DNA of 64,000 nt from Haematospirillum jordaniae (lineage in GTDB: Bacteria; Pseudomonadota; Alphaproteobacteria; Rhodospirillales; Rhodospirillaceae), in assembly GCF_001611975.1 (NCBI RefSeq), contig NZ_CP014525.1, forward strand, positions 550,001-614,000. The letters are read 5' to 3'. The position numbers were made by a program, and so were the translations under genes. The notes under the pieces were generated by a model. It did no database searches and was not told the origin of the DNA. It saw only the letters and a list, made by a program, of their open reading frames with translations. Positions 40,093 to 49,826 of this stretch are shown one piece after another. Positions within the stretch are counted from its first letter, which is position 1. Every line of letters starts with the position of its first letter.

Positions 40093-42051
40093 ATGCGTCA
40101 TTTACTATTTTTTCTTTTCATAACAGCCTGTTCCATATCTCCATTGCGGGCACAAGAGGAAAGCACCACCTCCTTCGTCACAACGCCGGAGGCCCGTATC
40201 AGTCTTCTGGCCGGACAGACAGCAACAAAAGGACAAGGTGCCCTACTTCTCGGGCTTCGCTTTGAGCTGGAAAAAGGCTGGAAAATCTACTGGCGTAACC
40301 CTGGTGATGCTGGATTTCCCCCAACCCTATCATGGGACAATTCGGTGAATCTGGCCGATGCCAGAATCATCTGGCCTGTGCCCTCACGATTCTCTTGGGC
40401 TGGACTTGAAACCATTGGGTACGAGGGTGATGTCACCCTGCCCATAGAGGCACGGATTGCAGACCCAGACAAACCGCTCCACGCCAGCCTAAGGGTCGAC
40501 TATCTGGTGTGCTCGAACATTTGCATACCCGGAACCGCCAACTTGGCCCTGACCCTGCCGGATGGAGAGGGATCCATATCTGCAGATGCCGAACAGATCA
40601 ATGCATACAAGTGGCAAGCTCCTGGTTCCCATCACGGTCTTCGCATTCTGTCCGCTGCGTACAAAACAGGAGAGAACGGCCTGCCACTTCTGAGCATAGA
40701 GGCAGAATCAGACACGCCGTTCTCGGATGCCATAGACCTCTTCGCTGAATACGATATGCAGGACACTCCTGAATTCGTCGGCACACGCAGACCAACGGTT
40801 ACAACAAGCAGCAACACGAAACGGATCCACGTGGAGACACGGCTGGAAACACGTCCCGCTCTTGACCAGCGCCTCACACTGACCCTCGTCGATGGAAACA
40901 GGGGGACAGAATCCACACTGATACCTGATCACGCGTCACCGTCACCTACACTGTCCCAGCCGGGATTGGTAGCCATGCTGGGACTTGCTTTCATTGGCGG
41001 GCTGATCCTGAACCTGATGCCCTGCGTCTTGCCAATCCTGTCATTAAAGATCCTGCATCTGGCCCATCATGCTGGACGGAACCAACGCGAGATACGTATG
41101 GGATTCACCGGGTCCGGTATCGGCGTCGTCCTGACCTTTGTGGGAATTGGGATCATACTGGCAACCCTGAAAGCAGGTGGGGCGGCACTTGGATGGGGTA
41201 TTCAGTTCCAGAATCCCCTGTTCTTGGGCATTCTGGTCATTATCCTGACTGCTTTTGCCCTGAATCTCTGGGGCCTGTTTGATATTCGCCTGCCAAACTG
41301 GTTGTTGCGGACGACAGAAACCTCGCTTCCATCCTCATCGCAATGGCTCCCATCCATAGCCAACGGCGCCTTTGCAACCCTTCTGGCAACCCCGTGCTCG
41401 GCACCATTTCTGGGAACGGCTGTTGGATTTGCCCTAGCACAAGGCCCATGGAATATCATGGTGATATTCGTGGTCATGGGGTTTGGCATGGCCCTTCCCT
41501 GGTTTCTGGTAGCCATCACTCCCAAACTTGGGCAATGCCTGCCCCGGCCCGGATACTGGATGATCCGCTTGCGTCAGATTATGGGGCTTACACTTTTGGC
41601 AACCGCCTTCTGGTTGCTCACGGTCATCCTTGCCCAATACCGGGGACCCGACGAGCCAGAAGAAGGATGGGTTGCGTTCGACACACAGATGATTGGCGCC
41701 CACATTGCTAATGGTCAAACCGTTTTTGTCGATGTTACGGCACGGTGGTGCATAACTTGCCAAGTGAACAAGGCCGTTGTCCTGTCGCAGGAACCCGTTT
41801 CCACACTTCTGTCACAACCCGGCATTATTGCCATGCAAGCAGACTGGACCAGCCAGAATCCGTTCATATCGCAGTATATGGCCAGTCACGGGCGATATGG
41901 CATTCCCTTTAATGCGGTTTACGGCCCGGGACGACCGGATGGCATCATCCTGCCGGAACTGCTGACCGCACAGACTGTACAGGAAGCACTGAAACAAGCC
42001 CAATATCCTGACAAACATATCATTACGGAAAACAACGGGACTGTTCCCTGA
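40093..42051 (+). CDS. DsbD/ScsB-like protein-disulfide reductase
   Basis: About 652 residues from ATG 40093 with AAGGGG upstream and a signal peptide ending near LRA/QEE. The periplasmic N-terminal domain (about 25-290) precedes a membrane core with NLMPCVLPILSLKILHLA and ATPCSAPFLGTAVGF, which carry the paired cysteines. A C-terminal thioredoxin-like domain has RWCITC. It passes electrons from cytoplasmic thioredoxin across the membrane to periplasmic thiol proteins. Confidence 0.9.
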   Translation: MRHLLFFLFITACSISPLRAQEESTTSFVTTPEARISLLAGQTATKGQGALLLGLRFELEKGWKIYWRNPGDAGFPPTLSWDNSVNLADARIIWPVPSRFSWAGLETIGYEGDVTLPIEARIADPDKPLHASLRVDYLVCSNICIPGTANLALTLPDGEGSISADAEQINAYKWQAPGSHHGLRILSAAYKTGENGLPLLSIEAESDTPFSDAIDLFAEYDMQDTPEFVGTRRPTVTTSSNTKRIHVETRLETRPALDQRLTLTLVDGNRGTESTLIPDHASPSPTLSQPGLVAMLGLAFIGGLILNLMPCVLPILSLKILHLAHHAGRNQREIRMGFTGSGIGVVLTFVGIGIILATLKAGGAALGWGIQFQNPLFLGILVIILTAFALNLWGLFDIRLPNWLLRTTETSLPSSSQWLPSIANGAFATLLATPCSAPFLGTAVGFALAQGPWNIMVIFVVMGFGMALPWFLVAITPKLGQCLPRPGYWMIRLRQIMGLTLLATAFWLLTVILAQYRGPDEPEEGWVAFDTQMIGAHIANGQTVFVDVTARWCITCQVNKAVVLSQEPVSTLLSQPGIIAMQADWTSQNPFISQYMASHGRYGIPFNAVYGPGRPDGIILPELLTAQTVQEALKQAQYPDKHIITENNGTVP

Positions 42052-42113
42052 AGCGAAATTAGCTCCTGTGTTACAATCTTCTGTCCATAAGCAGAAACGG
42101 CGGGAGACCCGGA

Positions 42114-42866
42114 ATGACGCTGTTCAGGGCACTGAGGGCCTTGCTGCTTGCGTATGCCATCCTTCCTACTCCATGCGCCATGGCAGAAGGGTTGCCGGTT
42201 GCCACCGGTGATTACCCGCCTTACTCCGGTCAGGCACTTCCCGGGGGCGGAATATCAACCCAGCTGGTCATGGCGGCCTTCAAGGCTGCCAAGATGGCCG
42301 AGCCAGAAATTCTGTGGGAATCTTGGAAGCGCGGTTATGAACGCAGCAAAAACGGTGAGATTGCGGCCACGTTCCCCTATGCCAAGGACGATGAACGTGA
42401 ACAGCACTTCCTGTTCACAGACCCGCTCCACATGGATCAAGTCTCATTCTTCACCCGATCCTTAGACATTGATGCCGTCAACGGGTCTTGGGCCAACATG
42501 AAAATCTGCATTCCACAGGGATGGATTGTAGAAATGTATAGGGAGGTTATGGACGCATTCTCCCTGACCCTGCAACAACCTGCCAGCATGGAACACTGCA
42601 TGAAGATGCTGCAGGGAAAGAGAGTTGATCTGGTGCCATGTGCAACAATTGTCGGAATTTATGAAATTAAACAAGCCTTTGGCAGTACAGAGGGTTTTAC
42701 AGCCTCCCCACATCACCGCCGCGAAAACAGGACCTATCTGATGATCAGCCGCGCGTGGCCAGATGCCGACAAAGTGGTTGAGGCTTTCAACATGGGGCTG
42801 AAATCAATCCGCGAGAGTGGAGAGTACGCCCGTATTACCAAGGAATATACATTGAACAGCCCGTGA
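42114..42866 (+). CDS. Solute-binding protein (SBP_bac_3) A
   Basis: A 250-residue periplasmic protein with a signal peptide (cleavage near AMA/EGL). The mature part has ATGDYPPYSGQALPGGGIST, ESWKRGYERSKNGEIAATF and SIRESGEYARITKEY at the end. It is a close paralogue of the next gene and a more distant one of the protein at 1-812. No transporter membrane genes are adjacent, so it may serve a distant transporter or a sensor. Confidence 0.88.
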   Translation: MTLFRALRALLLAYAILPTPCAMAEGLPVATGDYPPYSGQALPGGGISTQLVMAAFKAAKMAEPEILWESWKRGYERSKNGEIAATFPYAKDDEREQHFLFTDPLHMDQVSFFTRSLDIDAVNGSWANMKICIPQGWIVEMYREVMDAFSLTLQQPASMEHCMKMLQGKRVDLVPCATIVGIYEIKQAFGSTEGFTASPHHRRENRTYLMISRAWPDADKVVEAFNMGLKSIRESGEYARITKEYTLNSP

Positions 42867-42928
42867 TCTTCCAAACTTACGCTATCAATCCAGATGCAGC
42901 TTTACGGCCTTACAGACGGAGAAACAGG

Positions 42929-43681
42929 ATGAAATGCTTCCCTGCCCTGCTCGCCACTCTTCTGTTCTGCATAAATGCCGGGCCGTCTGCAGCACAGGAT
43001 CCGCTGTCGCTGGTCACCGGAGACTATGCACCCTATTCCGGTGAAAATCTGCCCCAAGGCGGACTATCCACAATTCTGGTGCGGGCTGTTTTCAAGGCTA
43101 TGGACATGCCCGAACCAAAAATGCTGTGGATGCCTTGGAAGCGGGGATACGAACAGGCAAAAAGCGGTGAATTCCCGGCAACATTTCCCTACTTCAAGGA
43201 TTCCGAGCGCGAGAAGGATTTTCTCTTCTCCGAACCTCTGCACATCTACAAGCGCGTATTCTTTGCCCGCTCACAGCACATCGAAGCCCTGAAGGGTGAG
43301 TGGAACAGCATGCGCCTGTGTGTACCACTTGGCTGGACTGTTGAGCCTTTTGCGGAAATCATACGCGAATATTCCATGGAGCTACAGCGCCCAGCATCCT
43401 TGGAAAGCTGTATGCGCATGCTGGAAAGCAGCCGCACCGACCTGATTGTTGACGACGAGATTGTGGTGGCCCACGAGCTAAAAAGAACCTTTGGAACCAC
43501 CGATGGCTTCTCGCCCTCAACACACAAGCAACAGGAAGATCGCAGTTACTTTCTGGTTAGCCGTGCGATCAAGGATTCCCAGAAACTTCATGAAACTTTT
43601 AATGAAGGGCTGGCAAAGATCCGGGCTAGCGGGGAGTACGACAAGATTGTCGAGACGTACCGTCGAGAACATCTGAAATAA
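42929..43681 (+). CDS. Solute-binding protein (SBP_bac_3) B
   Basis: A 250-residue protein from ATG 42929 with a GGAGAAACAGG ribosome site (the frame from 42863 overlaps the previous stop). A signal peptide ends near SAA/QDP. VTGDYAPYSGENLPQGGLST, MPWKRGYEQAKSGEFPATF and KIRASGEYDKIVETY mirror its neighbour. The pair arose by tandem duplication and is followed by a strong terminator. Confidence 0.88.
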   Translation: MKCFPALLATLLFCINAGPSAAQDPLSLVTGDYAPYSGENLPQGGLSTILVRAVFKAMDMPEPKMLWMPWKRGYEQAKSGEFPATFPYFKDSEREKDFLFSEPLHIYKRVFFARSQHIEALKGEWNSMRLCVPLGWTVEPFAEIIREYSMELQRPASLESCMRMLESSRTDLIVDDEIVVAHELKRTFGTTDGFSPSTHKQQEDRSYFLVSRAIKDSQKLHETFNEGLAKIRASGEYDKIVETYRREHLK

Positions 43682-43697
43682 AAGACGAGATAAAATA

Positions 43698-43726
43698 AAG
43701 ACCCCTCTATACAGAGGGGTCTTTTG
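43698..43726. terminator. Terminator between convergent genes
   Basis: Ten-bp perfect stem (43699-43708 with 43713-43722) and a four-base loop, with T residues to the right and A-rich sequence to the left. It serves the solute-binding gene and probably ahcY from the other side. Confidence 0.88.
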
Positions 43727-43753
43727 TATACCTGAACCCAGTCAGAAGTCCGG

Positions 43754-45046
43754 TCAATAACGGTATGCGTCGGACTTAAAGGGCCCCTCGACACCAACAC
43801 CAATATAGTCAGCTTGGGCCTTGGTCAGCTTCGTCAGCTTCACGCCCAGCTTTTCCAGATGCAGGGCTGCAACCTTCTCATCCAGAACCTTTGGCAGGAC
43901 ATAGACGTCTTTCTGATAGCTGGCGTAGTTCTTCCAGAGTTCAATCTGAGCCAATACTTGGTTGGTAAAGGAAGCAGACATCACAAAGCTGGGATGACCG
44001 GTTGCACAACCCAGATTGACCAAGCGCCCTTCAGCCAACAGGATAATGCGCTTCCCGTCGGGGAACTCGATCTCGTCAACCTGCGGCTTGACATTGTGCC
44101 ACTTGAAATTACGCAGCCCAATCACTTGGATTTCGTTATCAAAGTGGCCAATGTTACAAACGATGGCCCGGTCGTGCATGGCACGCATGTGGTCAACCGT
44201 AATAATGTCCACATTCCCGGTCGTGCTGACAAAAATATCCCCACGCGGAGCGGCTTCTTCCATCGTCGTGACTTCATAACCTTCCATCGCAGCCTGCAAG
44301 GCGCAGATAGGATCAATTTCCGTCACGATGACACGGCACCCGGAAGCCCTGAGCGATTCCGCAGACCCCTTGCCCACATCACCAAAGCCGGCAACAACAG
44401 CCACTTTCCCGGCCAACATAACGTCTGTCGCACGACGGATGCCATCAACCAAGGACTCACGGCAACCGTACTTATTGTCAAACTTTGACTTGGTGACACT
44501 GTCGTTGACGTTAATCGCCGGAACACGCAGCTTGCCTTGGCGGGCCATGTCATAGAGACGCAACACACCTGTCGTGGTTTCTTCCGAGATACCGCGAACA
44601 TCGTCCAGCAATGCAGGATACTTGTCGTGCATCAACTGGGTCAGGTCGCCTCCATCATCCAGAATCATGTTCGGACGCCAGCCATCGGGGCCATGGATCG
44701 TCTGTTCAATGCACCACCAGAACTCTTCCTCGCTCATTCCCTTCCAGGCAAAGACGGGAATCTTTGCGGCAGCGATAGCAGCTGCAGCCTGATCCTGTGT
44801 GGAGAAAATATTGCAGGATGACCAGCGCACCTGAGCGCCCAGCGCAACCAATGTCTCGATCAGAACGGCTGTCTGGATTGTCATGTGAAGGCAACCGGCA
44901 ATCCGCGCGCCCTTCAGGGGCTTTTCGGCACCGTATTCCTCACGCAAGGCCATCAGACCCGGCATTTCGGTTTCAGCGATCACAATCTCCTTGCGACCCC
45001 AGTCAGCCAACCCAATATCCTTGACCTTGCAATCGGTAAAACTCAT
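43754..45046 (-). CDS. ahcY: Adenosylhomocysteinase
   Basis: A 430-residue cytoplasmic enzyme from ATG 45046 with GGAG upstream. It splits S-adenosylhomocysteine into adenosine and homocysteine, clearing the inhibitor of methyltransferases. Seen are GARIAGCLHMTIQTAVLIET, VNDSVTKSKFDNKYGCRESL, the NAD-binding VVAGFGDVGKGSAESLRASG and the ending KSDAYRY. The length is normal. A near-palindrome lies 101 bases upstream. Confidence 0.97.
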   Translation of the reverse strand: MSFTDCKVKDIGLADWGRKEIVIAETEMPGLMALREEYGAEKPLKGARIAGCLHMTIQTAVLIETLVALGAQVRWSSCNIFSTQDQAAAAIAAAKIPVFAWKGMSEEEFWWCIEQTIHGPDGWRPNMILDDGGDLTQLMHDKYPALLDDVRGISEETTTGVLRLYDMARQGKLRVPAINVNDSVTKSKFDNKYGCRESLVDGIRRATDVMLAGKVAVVAGFGDVGKGSAESLRASGCRVIVTEIDPICALQAAMEGYEVTTMEEAAPRGDIFVSTTGNVDIITVDHMRAMHDRAIVCNIGHFDNEIQVIGLRNFKWHNVKPQVDEIEFPDGKRIILLAEGRLVNLGCATGHPSFVMSASFTNQVLAQIELWKNYASYQKDVYVLPKVLDEKVAALHLEKLGVKLTKLTKAQADYIGVGVEGPFKSDAYRY

Positions 45047-45146
45047 GGCGATGCTCCGCATTCCAGATTGATTCACAGGCCCGGACACACGGCAGCGCCA
45101 AAGGCCGGATCTGTCTGTACCAGACACAGAAAAGAGACACAAGAAC

Positions 45147-45166
45147 ACATAAGGATATCTTTATGT
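45147..45166. promoter_or_regulatory. Near-palindrome upstream of ahcY
   Basis: ACATAAGGATATCTTTATGT is self-complementary except at one pair. It lies between ahcY and the acetoacetyl-CoA synthetase stop. A repressor such as SahR is known to control ahcY in other Proteobacteria, but the match here is not verified. Confidence 0.35.
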
Positions 45167-45196
45167 AAAAGACGTCTCCTCCCGTGCCATCAACAA

Positions 45197-47155
45197 TCAG
45201 GTAGACAGCTCGGGACGGTTGGCAAAATGCGCCAAGGCTTCCGGGTTGGCCAAGGCTTCCATGTTCTTGACCGGACGCCCGTGCACAACCTCACGCACAG
45301 CCAACTCGACAATTTTTCCAGACTTGGTTCGCGGAATGTCGGCCACTTCGACAATGCGGGCCGGCACATGACGTGGCGTGCAGTTCTCGCGTATTGTCTT
45401 GCGAATGCGGTCCTGCAGGGCAGGGTCCAGTGACACACCGGGGCGCAAGCGAACAAACAGGATAACACGGGTATCATTGTCCCAATCCTGCCCGACGACC
45501 AAGGACTCAACAACCTCTTCAAGCTTCTCAACTTGGCGATAAATCTCTGCCGTACCAATCCGCACACCGCTAGGGTTCAGTGTTGCATCAGATCGCCCAT
45601 AGACAATAATACCGCCACTGCCGGTCAGCTCGACCCAATCACCATGGGTCCAGATTCCGGGAAAACGTTCAAAATAAGCGCTGCGGAACTTTGCACCATC
45701 GGTATCACCCCAGAAGCCGACTGGAACAGCCGGAAAGGCCTTGGTACACACCAGTTCACCCTTCTCGCCCCGTATTGGCTTGCCGGCCTCATCGAAGACA
45801 TCAACAGCCAGTCCCAATCCCCGTCCCATGATCTCGCCACGACGGACCGCCCCCAAGGGGTTGCCCAACATAAAGCAGGACACAATGTCTGTTCCGCCGG
45901 AAATGGATGCGAGCAGAACATCAGGCTTGATCGCATCGTATACGTAGTCAAAAGACTCCGGGACCAAGGGAGAACCCGTCGATGCAATAACACGAACACT
46001 GGATAGATCGTGAGTATCACGCGGGCGCAAGCCATCCTTGCGAATGGCATCGATCCATTTGGCTGATGTTCCGAAGAATGTGAAACGCTCTGCCTGGGCA
46101 TAATCAAACATTGCGTTCCCCGAAGGCCAGGATGGCGCCCCGTCGTACAGCATCAAGGCAGCCTTGACAGCCAAGGCCGATACCAGCCAGTTCCACATCA
46201 TCCAGCCACAGGTGGTGAAGTAGAAAACCCGGTCCCCGGCTTTCTCATCACAATGCAGGACATGCTCCTTGACCTGCTGCAGCAAGGTACCGCCATGGCT
46301 ATGCACAATGCACTTCGGAACCCCTGTTGTGCCGGATGAAAACATCACAAACAACGGGTGATCAAACGGCAGGCGGGCAAAGTCCAGCTTGCCCGGAACA
46401 AAACTATCGAGAAACTTGTCCCAGGATACCGCCTTCGGTACAGACGAAATATCTGGTTTATCAGTTACGTAGGGCACGACAACAACCGTGCGCAAGGACG
46501 GAATGCCTTGGGCAACAGCCCGCACCTTGTCGCGGATATCATGACTTTTGCCGTTATAATGATAGCCATCCACGGCCAACAGGACGACAGGCTCTATCTG
46601 CCCGAAACGATCAAGGACACCCTGAACACCAAAATCCGGGGACGCAGAAGACCAAACAGCCCCGATTGATACGGCTGCCAGCATTAGAATCAGGGTCTCG
46701 GGCATGTTGGGCATATACGCCGCAACCCGGTCACCGCGGACCACACCGGCAGCCTGTAGAGCCTGCTTGGCCCGTGATACCTGTTCACACAGCTGCCCAT
46801 ACGTCAGACGACGCTGCACCTTGTCCTCACCACGGAAGACAACGGCCAGAGTATCCGCCGGACGGGGACGCAACAGGTTCTCGGCATAATTGACCCGGCC
46901 CTCAGGAAACCAACGGGCACCAGGCAAACGACTAGGATCATCAACAACAACCAGTCCCGGGTCACCGATCAGCTCACAGAATGCCCAGACTTCTTGCCAG
47001 AAAGCAGGAATATTCTCGACGGACCAGCGATGCAGCGACTCATAGTCAGCAAGCGAGACGCCGTATCGGTCATTGATACGGGTCATGAACGAGAAGAGGT
47101 TGCTCGCCCGGATACGTTCATCCGAAGGTTGCCACAAGATCGGCGACTCTGACAC
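45197..47155 (-). CDS. Acetoacetyl-CoA synthetase
   Basis: A 652-residue acyl-CoA synthetase from GTG 47155, which has CAGGAGAG five bases upstream; the frame to 47218 is not needed. It activates acetoacetate with ATP and CoA. The adenylation motif is FSSGTTGVPKCIVHSHGG, with TTCGWMMWNWLVSALA following. The C-terminal domain keeps IPRTKSGKIVELAVREV with the catalytic Lys. It is divergent from a 3-hydroxyacyl-CoA dehydrogenase-like gene across a 176-bp gap (47156-47331). Together they suggest ketone-body or PHB metabolism. Confidence 0.93.
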   Translation of the reverse strand: MSESPILWQPSDERIRASNLFSFMTRINDRYGVSLADYESLHRWSVENIPAFWQEVWAFCELIGDPGLVVVDDPSRLPGARWFPEGRVNYAENLLRPRPADTLAVVFRGEDKVQRRLTYGQLCEQVSRAKQALQAAGVVRGDRVAAYMPNMPETLILMLAAVSIGAVWSSASPDFGVQGVLDRFGQIEPVVLLAVDGYHYNGKSHDIRDKVRAVAQGIPSLRTVVVVPYVTDKPDISSVPKAVSWDKFLDSFVPGKLDFARLPFDHPLFVMFSSGTTGVPKCIVHSHGGTLLQQVKEHVLHCDEKAGDRVFYFTTCGWMMWNWLVSALAVKAALMLYDGAPSWPSGNAMFDYAQAERFTFFGTSAKWIDAIRKDGLRPRDTHDLSSVRVIASTGSPLVPESFDYVYDAIKPDVLLASISGGTDIVSCFMLGNPLGAVRRGEIMGRGLGLAVDVFDEAGKPIRGEKGELVCTKAFPAVPVGFWGDTDGAKFRSAYFERFPGIWTHGDWVELTGSGGIIVYGRSDATLNPSGVRIGTAEIYRQVEKLEEVVESLVVGQDWDNDTRVILFVRLRPGVSLDPALQDRIRKTIRENCTPRHVPARIVEVADIPRTKSGKIVELAVREVVHGRPVKNMEALANPEALAHFANRPELST

Positions 47156-47331
47156 CCGACTCTCCTGCTCTGAACGGGCATAACAAGAGACTGTGACGCA
47201 TTCCACCGCTGACGCCAAGACAGCGAATATAAAACTGCACCCCCTGCCCCGTTTTTACCGTGTGAGCATGTACATCGCGGCGGGCTTTGCATACAGTCAG
47301 CCAAAGACCGTATCCAGATGGGGGATCATTG

Positions 47332-48096
47332 ATGGATATAAAAGGACTCGCTGCAGTCATAACTGGTGGAGCGTCCGGGTTGGGACGGGCAACCGCTGGC
47401 GTTCTTGTTCGGGCCGGGGCAAGGGTCAGCATACTAGATACTGATACCGGCCGCCTGCAGGACGCGGCACAGGAAACCGGGGCAACACCCATAACCTGCG
47501 ATGTTACAGACCCGGACTCTGTGCACACAGCACTGAAGACAGCAAAGGCCACGCATGGCCCGGCTCGAATTTGCGTCAACTGCGCCGGTATTGTTCATGG
47601 TGGCCGTATTGTTGGTCGCAATGGCCCCATGGATCCGGCAGGTTTCCACAAAACCATCGCCATAAATCTGGTCGGGACATTCCATGTCATGAGCCAAGCG
47701 GCATCCGACATGATGGGGACAGACCCTATCGGACTGGACGGAGAACGGGGGATTATCGTCAATACCGCCTCGATTGCCGCGTTTGACGGTCAGATTGGCC
47801 AAGCCGCCTATGCTGCCTCCAAAGGAGGTGTTGCCGCGCTCAGCCTGCCGGCAGCACGGGAATTTGCTCCTCATGGCATCCGGGTCATGTGTATTGCGCC
47901 CGGACTGTTCGAAACACCGATGATTGCCGGACTTCCACGCGACGTACACAGCAGCCTTGTGTCCAGAACCCTGTTCCCGCGACGCCTAGGACAAGCGGAA
48001 GAATTTGGTCACATGGTATTAGCTGTTGTGAACAATCCCATGCTGAATGGAGAAACCATCCGACTGGACGGGGCTTTAAGGCTTGAGCCAAAATAA
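47332..48096 (+). CDS. Short-chain dehydrogenase, 3-hydroxyacyl-CoA dehydrogenase type 2-like
   Basis: A 254-residue SDR from ATG 47332 with GGGGGAT upstream. NAD binding is by TGGASGLG at ~10-17, the NCAG motif follows, and the catalytic Tyr-Lys is in YAASKGG. The sequence around IVNTASIAAFDGQIGQAAYA and PGLFETPMIAGLP fits HSD17B10-type 3-hydroxyacyl-CoA dehydrogenases. It would oxidise 3-hydroxybutyryl-CoA or similar, in line with its divergent neighbour. Confidence 0.87.
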   Translation: MDIKGLAAVITGGASGLGRATAGVLVRAGARVSILDTDTGRLQDAAQETGATPITCDVTDPDSVHTALKTAKATHGPARICVNCAGIVHGGRIVGRNGPMDPAGFHKTIAINLVGTFHVMSQAASDMMGTDPIGLDGERGIIVNTASIAAFDGQIGQAAYAASKGGVAALSLPAAREFAPHGIRVMCIAPGLFETPMIAGLPRDVHSSLVSRTLFPRRLGQAEEFGHMVLAVVNNPMLNGETIRLDGALRLEPK

Positions 48097-48117
48097 AGTC
48101 CTGCCCGGATGACCAAC

Positions 48118-48147
48118 AGATCCGGCGATGCTACAATCGCCGGATCT
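48118..48147. repeat. Perfect 12-bp inverted repeat
   Basis: AGATCCGGCGAT and ATCGCCGGATCT with a six-base spacer between the SDR and RutE-like genes. No T tract follows, so it may be a weak terminator or an operator. Confidence 0.4.
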
Positions 48148-48173
48148 AACCCCGGTGACAAGGAGCCTGATCT

Positions 48174-48764
48174 GTGTCTTCTTCCCTGGACAAGGCCGCA
48201 CTGGCCCAACTCTTCATTGATGCCCGTACCCACAATGGCTGGAACAAGAAACCTGTTCCGGAGGCAACCCTTAAAACCCTGTGGGACCTAGCCCGCATGG
48301 GGCCAACAGCTGCCAACTGCTCCCCCATGCGGGTGGTCTTCGTCACCACGCCAGAAGGCAAAGAACGTCTGCGCCCTGCGCTAGATGAAGGCAATGTTGA
48401 AAAGACCATGAATGCGCCAGCAACAGCCATTGTTGCATACGACACCGCTTTTTATGACCACCTTCCAACCCTGTTCCCACATGCCGATGCCCGCAGCTGG
48501 TTTGCCGGTAACGCCGCCCATGCGGCAGAAACAGCATTCCGCAATGGCTCCCTACAGGGGGGATACCTGATTATGGCCGCCCGGTCGCTCGGACTGGACT
48601 GCGGGCCCATGAGTGGCTTCAACCCCGATAAACTTAACGCCGCCTTCTTCCCTGATGGTCGCTTCAAGGCCAATTTTTTATGCAATCTTGGCTATGGGGA
48701 TCCATCAAAGCTGTACCCGCGCAGCCCGCGCCTGGCTTTTGAAGAAGCCTGCCGCATCGTGTAA
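48174..48764 (+). CDS. RutE-like nitroreductase family protein (malonic semialdehyde reductase type)
   Basis: A 196-residue flavoprotein with a GTG start behind AAGGAG. The family motifs are ARTHNGWNKKPVPE, MGPTAANCSPMRVVFV, GNAAHAAETAFRNGSLQGGY and CGPMSGFNPDKLNAAFF. RutE reduces malonic semialdehyde to 3-hydroxypropionate in the Rut pyrimidine pathway, but no other rut gene is visible. A general aldehyde or quinone reductase is also possible. Confidence 0.85.
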   Translation: MSSSLDKAALAQLFIDARTHNGWNKKPVPEATLKTLWDLARMGPTAANCSPMRVVFVTTPEGKERLRPALDEGNVEKTMNAPATAIVAYDTAFYDHLPTLFPHADARSWFAGNAAHAAETAFRNGSLQGGYLIMAARSLGLDCGPMSGFNPDKLNAAFFPDGRFKANFLCNLGYGDPSKLYPRSPRLAFEEACRIV

Positions 48765-48807
48765 TCCATTGCTGACCGGTTAATGCCTTGTACGCGGCCT
48801 CTATCGG

Positions 48808-49668
48808 TCAGCCTCGCTCACCCGACGGCCAGTGACGCCAAAGCCATTCCCTCAGGACAGAAGCAGCTTGGTGCCATAGTGTGCCCAGCATCATGGCATG
48901 ACCCACACCGTTCAGGACTTGGGCCTCCGCGCCGTAATACCGGGCTGTCAGGTGGGCCATCCAGGGCGGTACAAAGCTGTCCTCCGAGGCACCAATCACA
49001 AGCATGGGTATACTCCGCCCGTTGGCAGGAACAGGGGGTGGGGCCAGCGTCATATCCGACTGAATGGCAACAGATTCCGGCTGCAGGCGCTCAAGATAAA
49101 CACGCGTTTCCTCCATCGGTTCGGTCGGGGAAAACATGGCACGGTGAATCGTCTGGGGCGACAGGGCAGACATCCCGAAATTTTGCAGGGCGACAATCTG
49201 GAGCAGCAGTGATGGATCATGCGTCATCATGTGAAGTGACGTCCCCCATAATCCGCCCGGGGGCACCGATGACATCAGGATAGCCCCCTGAACAGGACGC
49301 TTCACAGAAAAATCCTGCACGTCAAAAGATTCAATCACCCTCTGGACAACCATGCCCCCCATGGAATGGCCCACAAGAATTGGTGGCGCGGGAAGACGAT
49401 CCATAACGGAAAGCACGTCAGCCATATATTCAAACACATGGGTTCCAGACAGATGCTCGTAACCACCACTGGCTCCGTGCCCTCTCAGGGACAAGGCATA
49501 CACGTCAAACCCCTGGCCAGCCAACCAAGGCAGAAAGTTTTCCTGCCAGACCCAAGCTCCGCAGAAAGCACCATGGACAAACAGCAGCGGGGGAGCAGCA
49601 GAAGGCACAGAAGGCTTCTGGTTGATGACCTCAAGGTCAGGAACAGGCAAGGAGGTCCTGGAAGACAT
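48808..49668 (-). CDS. Alpha/beta hydrolase
   Basis: About 286 residues from ATG 49668; an ATG at 49740 in the same frame is possible and neither has a strong ribosome site. Core motifs are LLFVHGAFCGAWVW, SLRGHGAS, GHSMGGMVVQ with the nucleophile Ser, VIGASEDSFVPPW with the acid and GVGHAMML with the base. The substrate is unknown. Confidence 0.85.
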   Translation of the reverse strand: MSSRTSLPVPDLEVINQKPSVPSAAPPLLFVHGAFCGAWVWQENFLPWLAGQGFDVYALSLRGHGASGGYEHLSGTHVFEYMADVLSVMDRLPAPPILVGHSMGGMVVQRVIESFDVQDFSVKRPVQGAILMSSVPPGGLWGTSLHMMTHDPSLLLQIVALQNFGMSALSPQTIHRAMFSPTEPMEETRVYLERLQPESVAIQSDMTLAPPPVPANGRSIPMLVIGASEDSFVPPWMAHLTARYYGAEAQVLNGVGHAMMLGTLWHQAASVLREWLWRHWPSGERG

Positions 49669-49786
49669 CAGACCATCGCACAACAGTTTCTGGCAGAAGC
49701 AAAGCGCGGAACCCTGCACAGAAAGGACGGAGGGCAGCATCCTACGGTATCAAACGTGCCGATTATACCCCACAAGACAAAGCGCG

Positions 49787-49812
49787 AAAACGGGGTGGCA
49801 TGCTCCACCCCG
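49787..49812 (-). terminator. Terminator after the glutamate dehydrogenase gene
   Basis: Eight-bp GC stem (49791-49798 with 49805-49812) and six-base loop, followed on the minus strand by TTTT. It lies 15 bases after the GDH stop. Confidence 0.75.
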
Positions 49813-49826
49813 CTTGTGCACCAGGT

